Source: Apostichopus japonicus
Lineage: Eukaryota; Echinodermata; Holothuroidea; Aspidochirotida; Stichopodidae
DNA length: 64,000 nucleotides
NCBI RefSeq assembly: GCF_037975245.1
Contig: NC_092569.1
Span: forward strand, 18,211,501 to 18,275,500
Direction of reading: 5' to 3'
Made by a program: the position numbers and the translations under genes. A model generated the notes under the pieces. It was not told where the DNA came from and did no database searches. It was given only the letters and a program-made list of their open reading frames with translations. Below, piece by piece: positions 25,173 to 37,923 of this stretch; the first letter of the stretch is position 1, and every line of letters starts with the position of its first letter.

Positions 25173-28100
25173 GGCTAACAATATGTGAAATTGACGTAAC
25201 GAGTCGGTTAGACGAGATGTTTGTACATGGCTAATACCAGGAATTTGTTTTATCTGACCATATCATGAGTTTAAAAACTTGACAAAACACTGAGTACTTT
25301 GATCTATTCATATTTGTCTGTTTGTTTTCCTTTGTTTTCGTTCAAATATTTTCAATTTGTGAAACCCTTTGAATATTTGTGGACAAGAAAAACCCAAACT
25401 TTCTCCTGCGATAATTCATAATTACTTTGTAACTTGATTGCATCGAAATATAAATGATGTCTCAAATTAGGCACATGTACGGTTTCAAACACATCGCTTC
25501 TGTTGAAGATCTTTTGAACATCACCAATTTTTAGATCAGTATAATATAAGTCAAATAAGAATTCTAATGAAACTTTGTGTTTTATTGCAAAAGACTAATT
25601 TTATTTAGAGTTCTGTTAAAATTCAGACGTGCATCTTCCCAGAAATGTTAATGTGTACCAAAAGTGAACTAAAAGCAAACAGAAAGGATCTCATGGATTC
25701 ACATTGAAGAAGGTTTTTCTTTTCATTTCTTTAATGTTTACTATATTAAGATAGGCAACCCCGGAATGAATATGGTCACAATGTTTAGTAAAGTGGTTAT
25801 TAAACCTTTCCAACACAACTTGGTATCACTCTTTATATATTGTAACAACACTATTTTCACAGTGGAAAATTGAATTGATTTGTTGCTTTTTGTGTGTGTG
25901 AAATCATAGCATTTCTTGAAGTGCATGCATGATGCCAAGTGATTTACACATCTTAAAATTAAGCTGCTTCTTAGATATCCATTTTAGTTCAAACCCATAT
26001 GTAAATATGGATGTGGAGTAAGTTGTTCAGTACGTTGTCAAAGAAACGGTATGTAATTGTGAAATCATATTATAGTCGACCGAAATGTTTCGTTTCCCCA
26101 CCCATAGAAAATAAAATAAAATAAAATTAAGGGTAATTCTGAAAACAGAATGGGGACATGAGAATTGGAGAGGTAAAATGAATTTCTTTTCATAACAAAC
26201 TGAAGACCCATTAGCTACTACGGTTGATGCGAACCTACAAATCATATTTTGTTATAATTCTGACCAGCGAATTTAAGTTTATACTGCCCATAGTGAAGAT
26301 CCAGATAATATGAAGTTATATTTGTGCGCTTAAATTGTCTTCTTTTTTCCTCGTTATATATTACTTCCAGCCACACTCGGTTGGATCATTAAATATAAAG
26401 ACACCTATCTCCAGACAGGGAGCGTGCTAATTGTCGATCATGCAGTACGTTCCATTTCAGTTTTGATGCACTTGTAGAAAAACGATAACAATGCATTTGT
26501 TTTACTTCCCAAGATAAATCTGACCATTCTCAGTGTCAACTTGGCTTCTAACGTGAAACCTAACGTGTATCCCTGTATAGTATAGGGATACGCAATGAAG
26601 TTAATTTATTATACGTAGTAAAGTGAAACTGAAGTTTCCTGCTATACGTATTGCGTTACGCTTGATTATCTGCTGTATGAGGAAGTTAACTCATTCAGTC
26701 ACTTTTTATGGAAAGATTTTGTATGTGGTTTACCACTCGACCGCTACTCCGGGACTGAAGGAAGAGCAATAGGTTATACTACCCAGATAAGACATGAATA
26801 ATACTTCTTTATGATAGCGTAATATGTTACAGCAGGAAATATAGAGACCTGCACAAGTTTCCTCCTTTTTTTGGTCTTTTTTTGTTTTGTTACAAAACTA
26901 TTGCCACGGTCGTCTACAGCCAGGAAAGGAGATCGCGAAAGAGGAATGTAGCAAAGTATAACATAAAACAGCACAGACACTGTGATCCGCATTCAGTATA
27001 TCCATGCTCCTACATATTAATTGTTATGATGCACACATGTAACTGCTAGAAGATTAACCGATTAATTTACTTTTATGATAAACTAATTTACATATTAATA
27101 TATTGGAAGGTTCACAATCAATTTCAACGCAAGACTTAGTTGCTCCTTTACAGCCCACCTCTCCACTCCTCATCTTTGTTTTGTTTTTCTTTAGCATGGA
27201 TTACTACAGCTGACATTCGTTGCATACATCACGTTAAATATAATACTCAAAATTACAGTAGAAATGCGATGGCAAAATGTCCTCTCTAATTTATGTCGTT
27301 GTGATAATCCCATAGTAATAAAAAAAAATATATTTTCAATACGAGGTTGGAAGTACTAGCATCAGTAGCTCACTGACCTACACGTAATGTAACTCTGAAC
27401 GAAATCAAATACTGACAGTACATCACTATACATTAAAACAATTTCAAAGTTATTTCATGATGTGAACAATTAATATTGATGGACTGAAGGCTTAACAACT
27501 GAATGAATTTATAATTCTAAATCGTAAAATACAATAAACAATTGCAAAATGCAATGCTCGCCTGACAGAAGTACCTTTCCTTATTAAGACACCTCCAACG
27601 CTGCAATGAAATGAATCATTATTGATAACCCCAGTCAAATTTAATGAATTCATTTGTCACTTCAAGTGAATGTATAAGCTGGTGATTCAAACCTACGTAT
27701 TCTTACCGAGGTAATGCAGAAAATTGATTATCATGGGAAAGGAAAAGTCAAGGAATATCAAAGTAATCCTAGTGGTAGCTGTATTTATAAACTCATCTTT
27801 GCCTCCCAAGACTAAATAAACTAAGTAAACTGACCGCAGGGTTGAAGTTCACAGCTTAATTTCTTTCCCGCGATGTACTTGGTGATCATAAAAGGAACTT
27901 ATGTAATTGTCAAAACAATCTGAACATGTCCAGATTCTTCTTGTCATTCTCTGACCGTATACAGTGAAATATAATCAATCAAAAACCTTGTTAAGCGTTT
28001 GTATTTCTATGTTCTGACATTAAAATTAGTATTGGTATCTACTTCGTGTTGTTTCTATATTTGAAAACCTTGAAACCAACCAGTCATATGATGAAATATG

Positions 28101-28895
28101 TATCCTATTTCGGTTATTTAAATGGCTTTTGCAAACAACAGCAAACGGTGTAGTAAAATTGTACGGTTCGGTAAAACATTTTGCTTCTGTACGGCGTTTT
28201 ACGAATTTACTTCTCAACTGTGAACATTTAACCTGAACAAATAAAAAAATTAAATAAGAGGTCCTCACTGATGATTATATGGTATTATAGAGCAAAAAAA
28301 GACAGAAAAGAATACAAGACAGTGCACCTTGGTCATGAGGATGTTTATCTATCCTTTATTTTTTTGTTAATATTGAAGTGAGCGTTACTCTGTTATTTAT
28401 GTGATCATGGACAAACAACTACAACAGCAACATACCAGCAAATTAAATGCAATGAATATATAATTAATCAACGATGACTTCGGAAATTCCTGAAGCAAAT
28501 GTGCAAGGTTAATATTGAGTGTTAAAGGTTTTCCTATAACTCAACTGATCTCCTGAAGAAAAACAAAATTAAATATTTATTTAGTTGAAGCGTGCAGGGG
28601 CCACGTTCCCCTCATTATCTAGGCATTCAGCCAACTGACATTGCATTGTACCAAATTCAATGAGTCTGATGTACGAATGCCTTTAAATATCCCTCAATTT
28701 AAGTAACGCACAAAATGTACAGTTGGCTGAAATCCAAACAATTTTTGCATATAATCTTTATATATCATTTGCCACGTCAGCACAATCGCTGTTCTCAGGT
28801 CATTGATGTTGAAACTTTTAAAATCCATTTTTGTCAGTTGTAACGTGTGTTTCAAACCGACCCGTCATTCCTGACTTTTCTTTGAACCAGTAAAG
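25173..28895. other. Intergenic region between genes A and B
   Basis: No supported gene. A minus-strand frame at 26774-26992 begins with a hydrophobic, signal-peptide-like stretch (VSVLFYVILCYIPL) followed by a strongly basic run (KQKKTKKRRK), but lacks a recognisable family. A small imperfect hairpin (GTATCCC...GGGATAC) lies at about 26568-26592. Confidence 0.45.
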
Positions 28896-31800
28896 ATGGA
28901 CAATCGTTTGGCTGTTCGAGGGGTATTCGTGTTTTTCTTTGTGACGAGAAGCGTTTTCGCGTCGTTGGTGAGTCAAATATTTGATTTTTCAATTTCTTTA
29001 TTTTATAATATCAAACTTGTCTTTACAATATTTCATTTATATCCAATACTGGGAGCTTACTTTTTCACATTAATTACAAACAGTTTGATATCCGAGAATT
29101 AGCAATAATTGTGTCAGGTATGAATGAAATAAGAACTGCGTGAAAAAGAAAAGTAACATATTTTGTTTGATTAAAAATGTCAAAGCATACAAATTTCTAA
29201 TAATTTTTAACAAGCTTTGTTCCAACACATTGTCAACAATTCCTTAATTCTCGATTTGGATTTTTATCTGTTTCCAACGAGTATTACACTGCAATCTAAA
29301 CTTAACAGGACCAGTATCATTCAAATTACAAATCGTCCTTGGCTGCTTAGATACTTTTCAATTAGGTAAATTTGAAGCTAATGTCCGCTCTGAGTAATGA
29401 TTGAACGCTTGATCTTAATTATACCTATGTCTTTAGATCATTATATTATCGCTCAACTATATATATCATGTTTGGTTCTTAATCCCCATGTTGCTGAATT
29501 CGTTTCGTTTCCATATTAGTATTCGCCTTATATCGTATTGAATTATTGTCGTGTGGTAAAATATAACGTTCTCCCGTTACGCCGAGATATTTATAAATTC
29601 ATCAGACATACGTTGTAACAATACAAAGACAGAAGAGTCTAATATGCATTTAAAAAACAAAAATAAATGTAATTTGATATTTCAGAATAAAGACCTAAGC
29701 TACCAATTATTTCATGTCATAAGATTCATGAAATAAAAGTTAAACACGACTTTGTGCATTAAATATAAATTGATTGTACTTGACATAATTTGAAGTTTCC
29801 TATTCTAAACGACACAAATTTAAAGTTTTATGTGAAGTTTATAGGTGAAATATTTTGTTACTCTGTTAATTTCGTATAAAATAGTGTAACACCGATTCAA
29901 TCTTATTATGAAAAACATGATCAGTTAGGACTGAATCTTGTTGAATTAATTCTTCTTCTTTCTTCTGTCCCTTTTTCAGTTGTATAAACCATTTTAAACT
30001 TTCCCGACATTTATTTTGTCGTTCGTTGACAAAGTTAAAGCAGTTACAATAGATTTGATTTAGGATATGCCATTCACCTTTATGTTGCAGTTGCTGTTAA
30101 TTTTGCGAAACAGGTGAACAAAACTCACAAGACGTTAACAATAGAAAGATTTAGTTGTAATTCTTTCAATTACAAATTAGTGAATTATATTAATATGAAT
30201 TTAGCCTTCGCCAATAGCCAATTCGTAGCCAACCAAAAAAGAGAAACTAGGTTCCGATTGCCTCTGTGTGTAGCAGGTCACGACGTGCTCAATTCGTCAT
30301 GTGATTGCAATATTTTCCTAATTCCAATGGTTTCGACTAAAAATTGTACACTCTTGTTTCTAAATGATTACGAATCATTCGTGAGAACTTAGAAAAGCTG
30401 TTGATTTTTTAAAGAATATGTAAGGTTACGATTTGTATACTTCTATTTCGTTAAACACTATGTTTAGAAAACAAGTACGATAAACCATTGTAAATTCTGT
30501 GACCAAATACTCATGCCAGATCTGTTTTTATAATAATATATTCTGTGTGCTAACATCATGTTGTAAATTTTTAAAATGGTTGTTCCAATCGACCAAAACT
30601 TATGATTTCATCAGTTGTTATATATGAGCATAGATTAAAAATTCCGCGCGTTAGTTCCTTTACCGTTCACTTGTTTGTAAGGAGTCAAGCCTTGTACCCC
30701 ATTTTTCTGAATTTCTACATTCATGAATTAGTGTTTGTTTTTAAACAGGATTACAACCAAGAGAGTTCACCTTCAACTGTAGATGCCTTTCAAAGTAAGA
30801 TAATAGACTATCAGTTTGTAAACTTTTGACTAACCTGACTCCTTCTTGAGACAAACAACCACACCGGTTAAGTTCAACTCAGATTAATCTCCGTTTAATG
30901 AAATATACATTACATGCCTGCCATTCATCCTTATACATTTTCTAATCCAATTACAAACTACTTATAATAAGCATAAAGGCACGCCAATTGACTCCACAGG
31001 AAGTGGCGTACTGTAGATAATCTTCAGATTTATTGACTGCATATAATTAAATTCTTCCTATCCAACGTGTAAAACTATAATTTACAGAAAACACTTGACA
31101 GAAACTTAGCCAGCCATTTCAAAACGATATACTTGTTTGCTTTCACTTACATTGGTAATCGTTTTATTCCCAATAATTGTTTTACAATTTAATTTAATAC
31201 CTTTCGTTGTTACTCCTCATATAACTTGGGATAAAGGGATCCGTTGCAATGCTCAAATTAATATAAATTACCGTTCAGTTTTAAATTTTCATCCTGGTTC
31301 AATATTAACTTGTTGCTTTACATGAACCAGGTCATCCTTACTTCTTTTATCAACGTTCTGAATATCCGAAGGACTGTCGAGATGTTCAACGTCAATGTTC
31401 TACATCAAGTTCCAGTGGAGTATACCTCATCAAACCAGATGGTTATGAAGAACCATTTGAGGTATTCTGTAACCATGACGTCGGAACAGGAGGATGGACG
31501 GTATGTTTCCCGCAGAAAGTTTACATTGGATCACGTTGATGTGTTCTTGATTCACTTCAACATGATCGTGTAAAAGAAAGTGAAATGTGTCTCAGTGCAT
31601 TTTGCCATATATTGTATTATAATATGAAAGTCACAATATTTATACAATTAAACGAAACAAAATTGTGGTTAATGGGAGTAAAGGTTCTGCTAAATTGTAC
31701 AACGGTACTACCTTCTTTTACAAAATAATTGATATTTTTGTTTATTTATTCTCTTCAAGGTTATTCAACGACGCACCGACGGTTCCGTAAATTTCAATAG

Positions 31801-32149
31801 AAATTGGTCAGAGTATAAAGAAGGCTTTGGATTTTTTGCAACTGAGTTTTGGATCGGAAATAAAAAGCTATCATATTTGACAAATCAAGCAATCTACGAA
31901 CTTCGTATGGATATGACCTTGTCCAATGGATCGTCCCTTCACTCATCATACAAAGGTTTTCGTATTGCTGATGAATGGAGTCGGTATAACATTGTGAATA
32001 TGATCGCACTTGACAGCAACGTAGGTAAGTTTGATACACCAGAGAAAATTAAACACATAGCAAATACTCCATCGTATAAATATTCTTTCTAAGTTCGTCG
32101 CCAATATATCAAAACATCAATAAATACCATTGTATTGTATGTATGTATG

Positions 32150-32191
<42 letters not shown>

Positions 32192-35100
32192 TATTAATTC
32201 CAAAATTCATAACGTTTTCGATGTGACTATGTCTTATTGATATCAGCAAAAACACAACTTCGTTAAATTTCAAAATGTGAGTAAAATCCTTTATATTATG
32301 CCACTTGAAGTAAAAATGGTCAAACCTTGAAATTATTTATTGTTGCTTAATATATTCTCAGTTGAAAATTGACTGGGAATCACTTAACCAATTGAATTAC
32401 AAGTTCATGCTCCCTACTTCTTCTTTGTCTTCCGTGTTTAGACTCACTAATCTCTGCCTGTCCATCCAACAAGATCTTTGGTATATGTAACTGTCAGGGA
32501 ACATGTAACTATCCTAATAGAACATCTGGATGTGACAATGACTGTTTGGGTAGTGAGGGCTGCATCTGTCCTGCTGGTTTCTTAATGCAAGAGAGTGACT
32601 GTATTCCTGCAAACGAATGTGGATGCTTTGTTACAGAAGCCAATTTGGTCATTCCAGTAAGATATTGTTTTTCAAACACATCAATAGAAACGTTTGTTTA
32701 ATTTCCATTTTCTTTTGCATAACGAGATTTATAACAGTTTGGTTAATATCGTACTTTTAATATACGTATTTGAATGGGGGAAGCGTCTGTTAGCGATACT
32801 TGCACACTACAATGATAAGTTACCATGTTAGTAATTATTTCTGATATTTCGCCAAAATTTAAAGTTTCATATTGCATCGTAATTACTGTACATTAGAAGA
32901 TGATAATTTAACAACTATCATCATGCTTGTCATTGCCCTTCTAGAATGGAGAAACCTTTGTCAGCGATGATTGCACTCAAAAGTGTTCCTGTAGCAATAA
33001 CCGACTTACCTGTGAAGTTGACTATAGCTGTAGTACCAATGCTGTGTGTGATGTCAAGAATGGAGTACGACAGTGTTATTGTAATGAGGGATATGAAGGT
33101 GACGGTGAAACTTGCGAAGTTGTATATACAGACTGCAAGGATGTTCATGACGCTGGGCATACAGAAGATGGCGTTTATACCATTCTACCAACTGGATGGC
33201 CAGATTCACCATTTAGTGTCTACTGTAAAATGAATCATGGTGGAGGATGGACAGTAAGTTATTAGAGCATCAATACATTGTGAAAACATATTACTGGCGA
33301 CTATTCCAAACATAAGTAATACGGCCCTTTCCTGTCTAACATGTTATATATCATCGTCTCGATCCTTCATATGCCTCAGTTTGTCTCCTTATACCATTTT
33401 CACCCATTCAGGTTTTTCAACGCCGCAGTGGCGGCAGTACCAGTTTCTATCAAAACTGGGATGCGTACAAAGAAGGATTTGGGGACCTGAACGATGATTT
33501 CTGGCTTGGGAATGAGAAACTTTATTATCTTACACACCAAGCAGGTTACACGCTGCGCTTCGATGTTGTTACTTCAGGTGGAGATCAGAAATATGCTTCA
33601 TACACCGAGTTTCAGATTGAGTCTGAAGGTAATAAATACAGACTGAATAAACTATGCAGCCATGCTGGAACAACAGGTTAGTCACCCCTTTCAATAATAT
33701 CATATACAATCTTTTCTGCTTTTCTTAATATTATTTTTAGGACTTATTTCAAGCTAAACATTTCCTGATCAATATTTCTGAGAACCTGCAACTTTAACAT
33801 TTTACTTTGAACTGTTACATACTGCTTTCAAATACGTACATTCCATACATTTAACTTAATCGATGGATCGATGGATCGATCGAATGTCACTTATAACTTA
33901 ACAATAAAAGTGACATTCGATCGATCCATCGATCCATCGATTAAGTTACATGAATGAAATGTACGTATATGAAAGCAGTATGTAAAACTTCATGTTAGCG
34001 AACAATGTACTTTAACGTTGCTTCACAAAATAAGCTTTAACAAGCCAGTGCCGATTATATATAGGTCCTTGAGTGATAAAACTGTCAAAATGTCCGTTTA
34101 TCATACGTTTCTACATGACATTGTTTGCTGTGCACATAAATGAGAGAAGAATATATCCTTTTACAGAACATGAAATTGAGATCAGGAAATCAAAGTCTAG
34201 TAACGAAACTTAAAGAAACGGAAACGGAAAAGAGACTTGCTAAAATGCAAATAGGAAGAAAATTAAAAGAGAAATTCATGTAAATATCAAAAAGCTATCA
34301 AAGATAGAAAAAAAACAACTGACAAGAGGAGGGATTAACGTATTCAACTATGAATTCTTGGCCACATATGCTATACTGTTTCCACATTCTGTTGACTCTA
34401 ATTATAGCTTATTGGTACTTTGAATCAAACACAAGTCCAAACTTGTTTTTCAAATAATTTATTGAATGAATACATTATGATTGAATTACAGAATCCCGCT
34501 GTTTGTCTCTATTTGTTTTTGTCGCATTATATGCAAATTGATAAGATCACTTATGACAAGTATTAAGATGAATCGTTTTAACATAAATAAATTTAAAACC
34601 ATATTGTTTTATATTCTTCATTAAAACCCGATAATTGTATTTTATAAGATAGAACTAGCATAACTAAAATCACCTTTTCTCCTTATTCATATGCTTGATA
34701 AACAATGGTAATGTTACTCTCTACTAAACCTTATGACAAGTATTAAGATATATAAACATATACCACTGGATGTCACAAGGGTAGCATTGAATTTTCACAA
34801 GGTCACGATTTTTTGAGCTCATGACTGTGGATTACATCTTACTTAAGGGAGGAAACAAGATATGGTTATAATTACCTTTTAGATAGCTGACCAATAAATT
34901 TATAAATGTTATGTTTGTCTATACAGATACAATCGTACCAATGAACACTGATTAACAATATTTAATGACGGACTTTTTTTTCTCATTTACATTGCATATT
35001 AATAAATTTCAGTAACCTCATGCATGCACTTTCTTTATAAACTGGCGCTTGCCTCTTTTGTATTGTAATTTTTGTCTTTGTGCTAGCATTGCAAATCAAA

Positions 35101-35466
35101 AATTAGACAAGATCTTTCAAAACTATTGTAATTTGCGTTGTTCATTCTATTACAGGTACACGTATCGGTAACAATAGAGGCAAAGCTTTCAGCACGCATG
35201 ACCGAGACAATGATGAGTGTGACAATTTTAACTGCGCGGAAGGACACCGAGGCGGGTGGTGGCACTCAGATCATTGGTGTAGTAGTTACTGGTATAGTAA
35301 TAATTATTGTGATCAGTTTCCTTACAGTGGAAGCTGTCACACCGTTTGCACCAGCGACAACCTTAATGGAGATTACAACGGCGGCCGTGGAGAAAACATC
35401 TTCTCTGACCATAATGCTTACTGCAACCTTAGGTTCACGGAGATGAAAATTCGGCCTTCCTCTTGA
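28896..35466 (+). CDS. Gene B: truncated FReD - TIL - TILa/EGF - FReD chimeric secreted protein, 550 aa
   Basis: Exons: 28896-28967, 30749-30794, 31331-31500, 31760-32024, 32442-32656, 32945-33253, 33412-33676, 35156-35466; all GT-AG and phase-consistent to TGA. Residues 1-24 are a signal peptide (GVFVFFFVTRSVFA); 25-39 a linker. Residues ~48-184 are a FReD N-terminal and middle part (EYPKDCRDV, TVIQRRTDGS, FWIGNKKL) that stops before the DRDND Ca2+ site. Residues 191-246 form a TIL domain with 10 cysteines (CICPAGF, ECGC). Exon 6 adds a TILa/VWC-like piece (CTQKCSC) and an EGF-like piece (CYCNEGYEGDGETC), then the start of a second, complete FReD (~317-550; FWLGNEKL, HDRDNDECD, FTEMKIRPSS) with extra P-subdomain cysteines. 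Likely extracellular recognition protein. A TATA-like TTTATATATC lies ~140 bp upstream of the ATG. Confidence 0.88.
32133..32188. repeat. (GTAT)n(TA)n microsatellite in gene B intron 4
   Basis: Tandem GTAT units pass into a TA tract, within the intron between exons 4 and 5 of gene B. Confidence 0.9.
33815..33985. repeat. Near-perfect hairpin/foldback element in gene B intron 7
   Basis: Left arm 33815-33892 and right arm 33908-33985 are inverted copies (78 nt each, only a handful of mismatches, all toward the base) around a 15-nt loop. The inner 40 nt of each arm match perfectly and contain tandem ATCGATGG units. It sits in the long intron before the last exon of gene B and has no open frame. 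It could be a small foldback transposon/MITE; no target duplication is evident. Confidence 0.9.
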
Positions 35467-37923
35467 GCAAAATAATTTCAATATCGTCGATGTAACCTGT
35501 TTAGATTCATATTTAACGTTTCAACCAACGATTTAACCTTTCAGCTATTAGAAAACATCATTTTGACGCTAATTGAAGCAACTGTGTACTTTCTGTTTGG
35601 ATATATTTTCGATGATTTGATATTGTATAATATATAATGACAATGACATTCGTAAACATGACCTATCAAGTTTCATTTCAATTCTCCGTTTTTCAAGAAT
35701 TCATGAACGGGATCCTTTTCTTACTAATGCTTTCTATTTGGGATACACAGATCACCGCAGTATCAAAGTTGAAACGCCAACCATTAAAACGTCGTATTGT
35801 TTCAAAAATGTGAGAGGCACCAAATCATTAATTTTTACTTTCTTAGGGAAAGTTTCGTGTCGTTCATAAATTAGTATAATGCCACTATTTGTTTCTATTA
35901 CACAATGGGTTACAGCCTATACTACCTTAGAAAACTGTTAAAAGGAAATCATTGTGATTTGTGCTTTGCATGTTTCTTATGTGATGGATTTTATTTTAAC
36001 TACGCACGTTTTCACTACTAAAAAGAAAATAGCAAGAAGTGTAACGTTTGTGCTTTACTTAGAACTATAGACAATAGAAATTCTGCAATAATGTACGGGA
36101 AAAGATGAAATTACTAAAATCATTATATTCCTTCATTTCTTTATGTTGCTATTTAGATCTTAAGTTTCATAAAATATGAATTATATTTTCTTTGAAGTTT
36201 CAAGAACAATCACATATTCAATACCCATAACTTATCGTTTGCTTCAAAACCGTTGGCGGATTATTCCATCATGTAAGAAGGATGATTAATTAAGTAATAC
36301 ATTAAGTGAATAGGGTTACATTTTGTTAGTTATAGTGTTGTATCATTAATCATGAATTTAAGAATGTGATGAAATGAAAGGATGTAAAACCAATATGATC
36401 GTTGTTCATTTTTCTTTCTTGGTTATCGTCTTTGACTTCATCGTCCTTAAGAAACAACTTCTAAAGACTTGCATTTGTTTGTACTGTCATATTGAACAGT
36501 TCCCGTGCACTGAAATATGATGTTGCGAAAGGTACTTGTGTATTATATACTTCATGTTATTTCATATTCTCCAAATTGTACACATTATCATTAATCACAC
36601 AACACAAATACTATGTTCTAAATTATGCTGCGGTTGGTAGTTGGTTTTGCACTCTACGGTTAAAATTATTGCCAGATGCCTGTCTCTTTGAAAAATAATG
36701 ATACAAATGTTGAAGCAGAAGGTAAGTAGTTGCTCATAAATGTTCAAAGCAGGTTCGTTAAGTTTATATGCTGACTGTGATATTCTACGTTCACTGCGCC
36801 TTATTGTAATCTGCGACACTTATAACAAGTTAAAGTGCGCAGAGTAATTGTTATAGTCCAATATTACCTACTTCGGAACAGCATTATTATTCATCAAAAT
36901 ATATCACTGAATCAACCAATCACGATTAACAAAGAAAACAACACGTGGTCCTAAGTTTGGTTATTGACCGAACAATTTCTCATGTATTTCTTTATTCGGG
37001 AACCGTGGTAATTAACGAGGGAAATTTGAAGGTCAAAAGTGCAAAGGGTGAAAGAAATTGCAGGAGCTTGAGAGGAACTACGAAGGAGCTATGAATCACT
37101 TTATGACAATAGGAAGCAATATTATGCCGAACAAAATATTAAGAAGAATTTAACCAAAAGTTAAACTGAAAGGGATTTGAACAATCAAAAACTATAAACA
37201 TGGGTATGAGTATGAGTATGTTAACATAAGGTTTTCTTAATATCTAAGTAGTATATCATCGGGCCATATATGCTTCGTTTTGTTTTGTGCTTTTCTCTAT
37301 CAATATTCAGTATCTTATTTCATTTGAGAGACATCCCATATTGAAATGTTCTATCACGCCCAAGGCATATATAGTATACTTCTCTTCTAGGAAGTTGTTT
37401 ATGACAGCTGTGTCTATTGTATACACCACCGATGACGACAGGGAGTCTTCCCTACAACTTCTTTTAACATCTTATAAAGTGACATATGAGTAGTCAAGAA
37501 CACTTTAAGGAAAGAGAGACCATATTTAAGTAATATTTTATCAAGAAACCGTGCAATATAGATTATCTGTCAAATGTGTGAGTGCGACTTGTTTTTATCA
37601 AACAAGATTATTCTGTAATCATATAGCTCAAAGACAGATTTTAAAACTAGTGAATTAACAAGGTTTTGTTGACATAACAAATATAGCACTCAGTGCTTTG
37701 ACCAACCGAGAGATAAGCTTGACTGACTATTATAGCAGAGTCATAGTACTATAACATATGCAGTCCTTTTACATATTTTCTGTATTTTAGAAGAAGAAAT
37801 TCTTCGCCAGAGCAACTTCTAATCAATTGCTAAATGCAATGAGTATTATAATGTTCTATACAAAGATTGCTTGTATTCGACACAGTGTGTCGATTAATTG
37901 AGCGGAGAATGAGATATAAAGAT
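35467..37923. other. Gene B 3' flank and intergenic DNA
   Basis: No gene is seen. It is AT-rich and should contain the gene B 3' UTR, but no AATAAA close to the stop is convincing. Short open frames lack motifs. Confidence 0.5.

Noticed and set aside
24712-25181. Other long frames overlapping the last exon of gene A
   Set aside because: They are alternative frames of the FReD exon, which alone carries the family motifs.
32024-32442. Possibility of a hidden P-subdomain exon between gene B exons 4 and 5
   Set aside because: No DRDND, GWW or EMKIRP-like motif is present in the intron; the same absence holds in gene D (54630-55221).
37877-37891. Short palindrome CGACACAGTGTGTCG
   Set aside because: Perfect but only 15 bp and outside the transposon ends; expected by chance in a window of this size.
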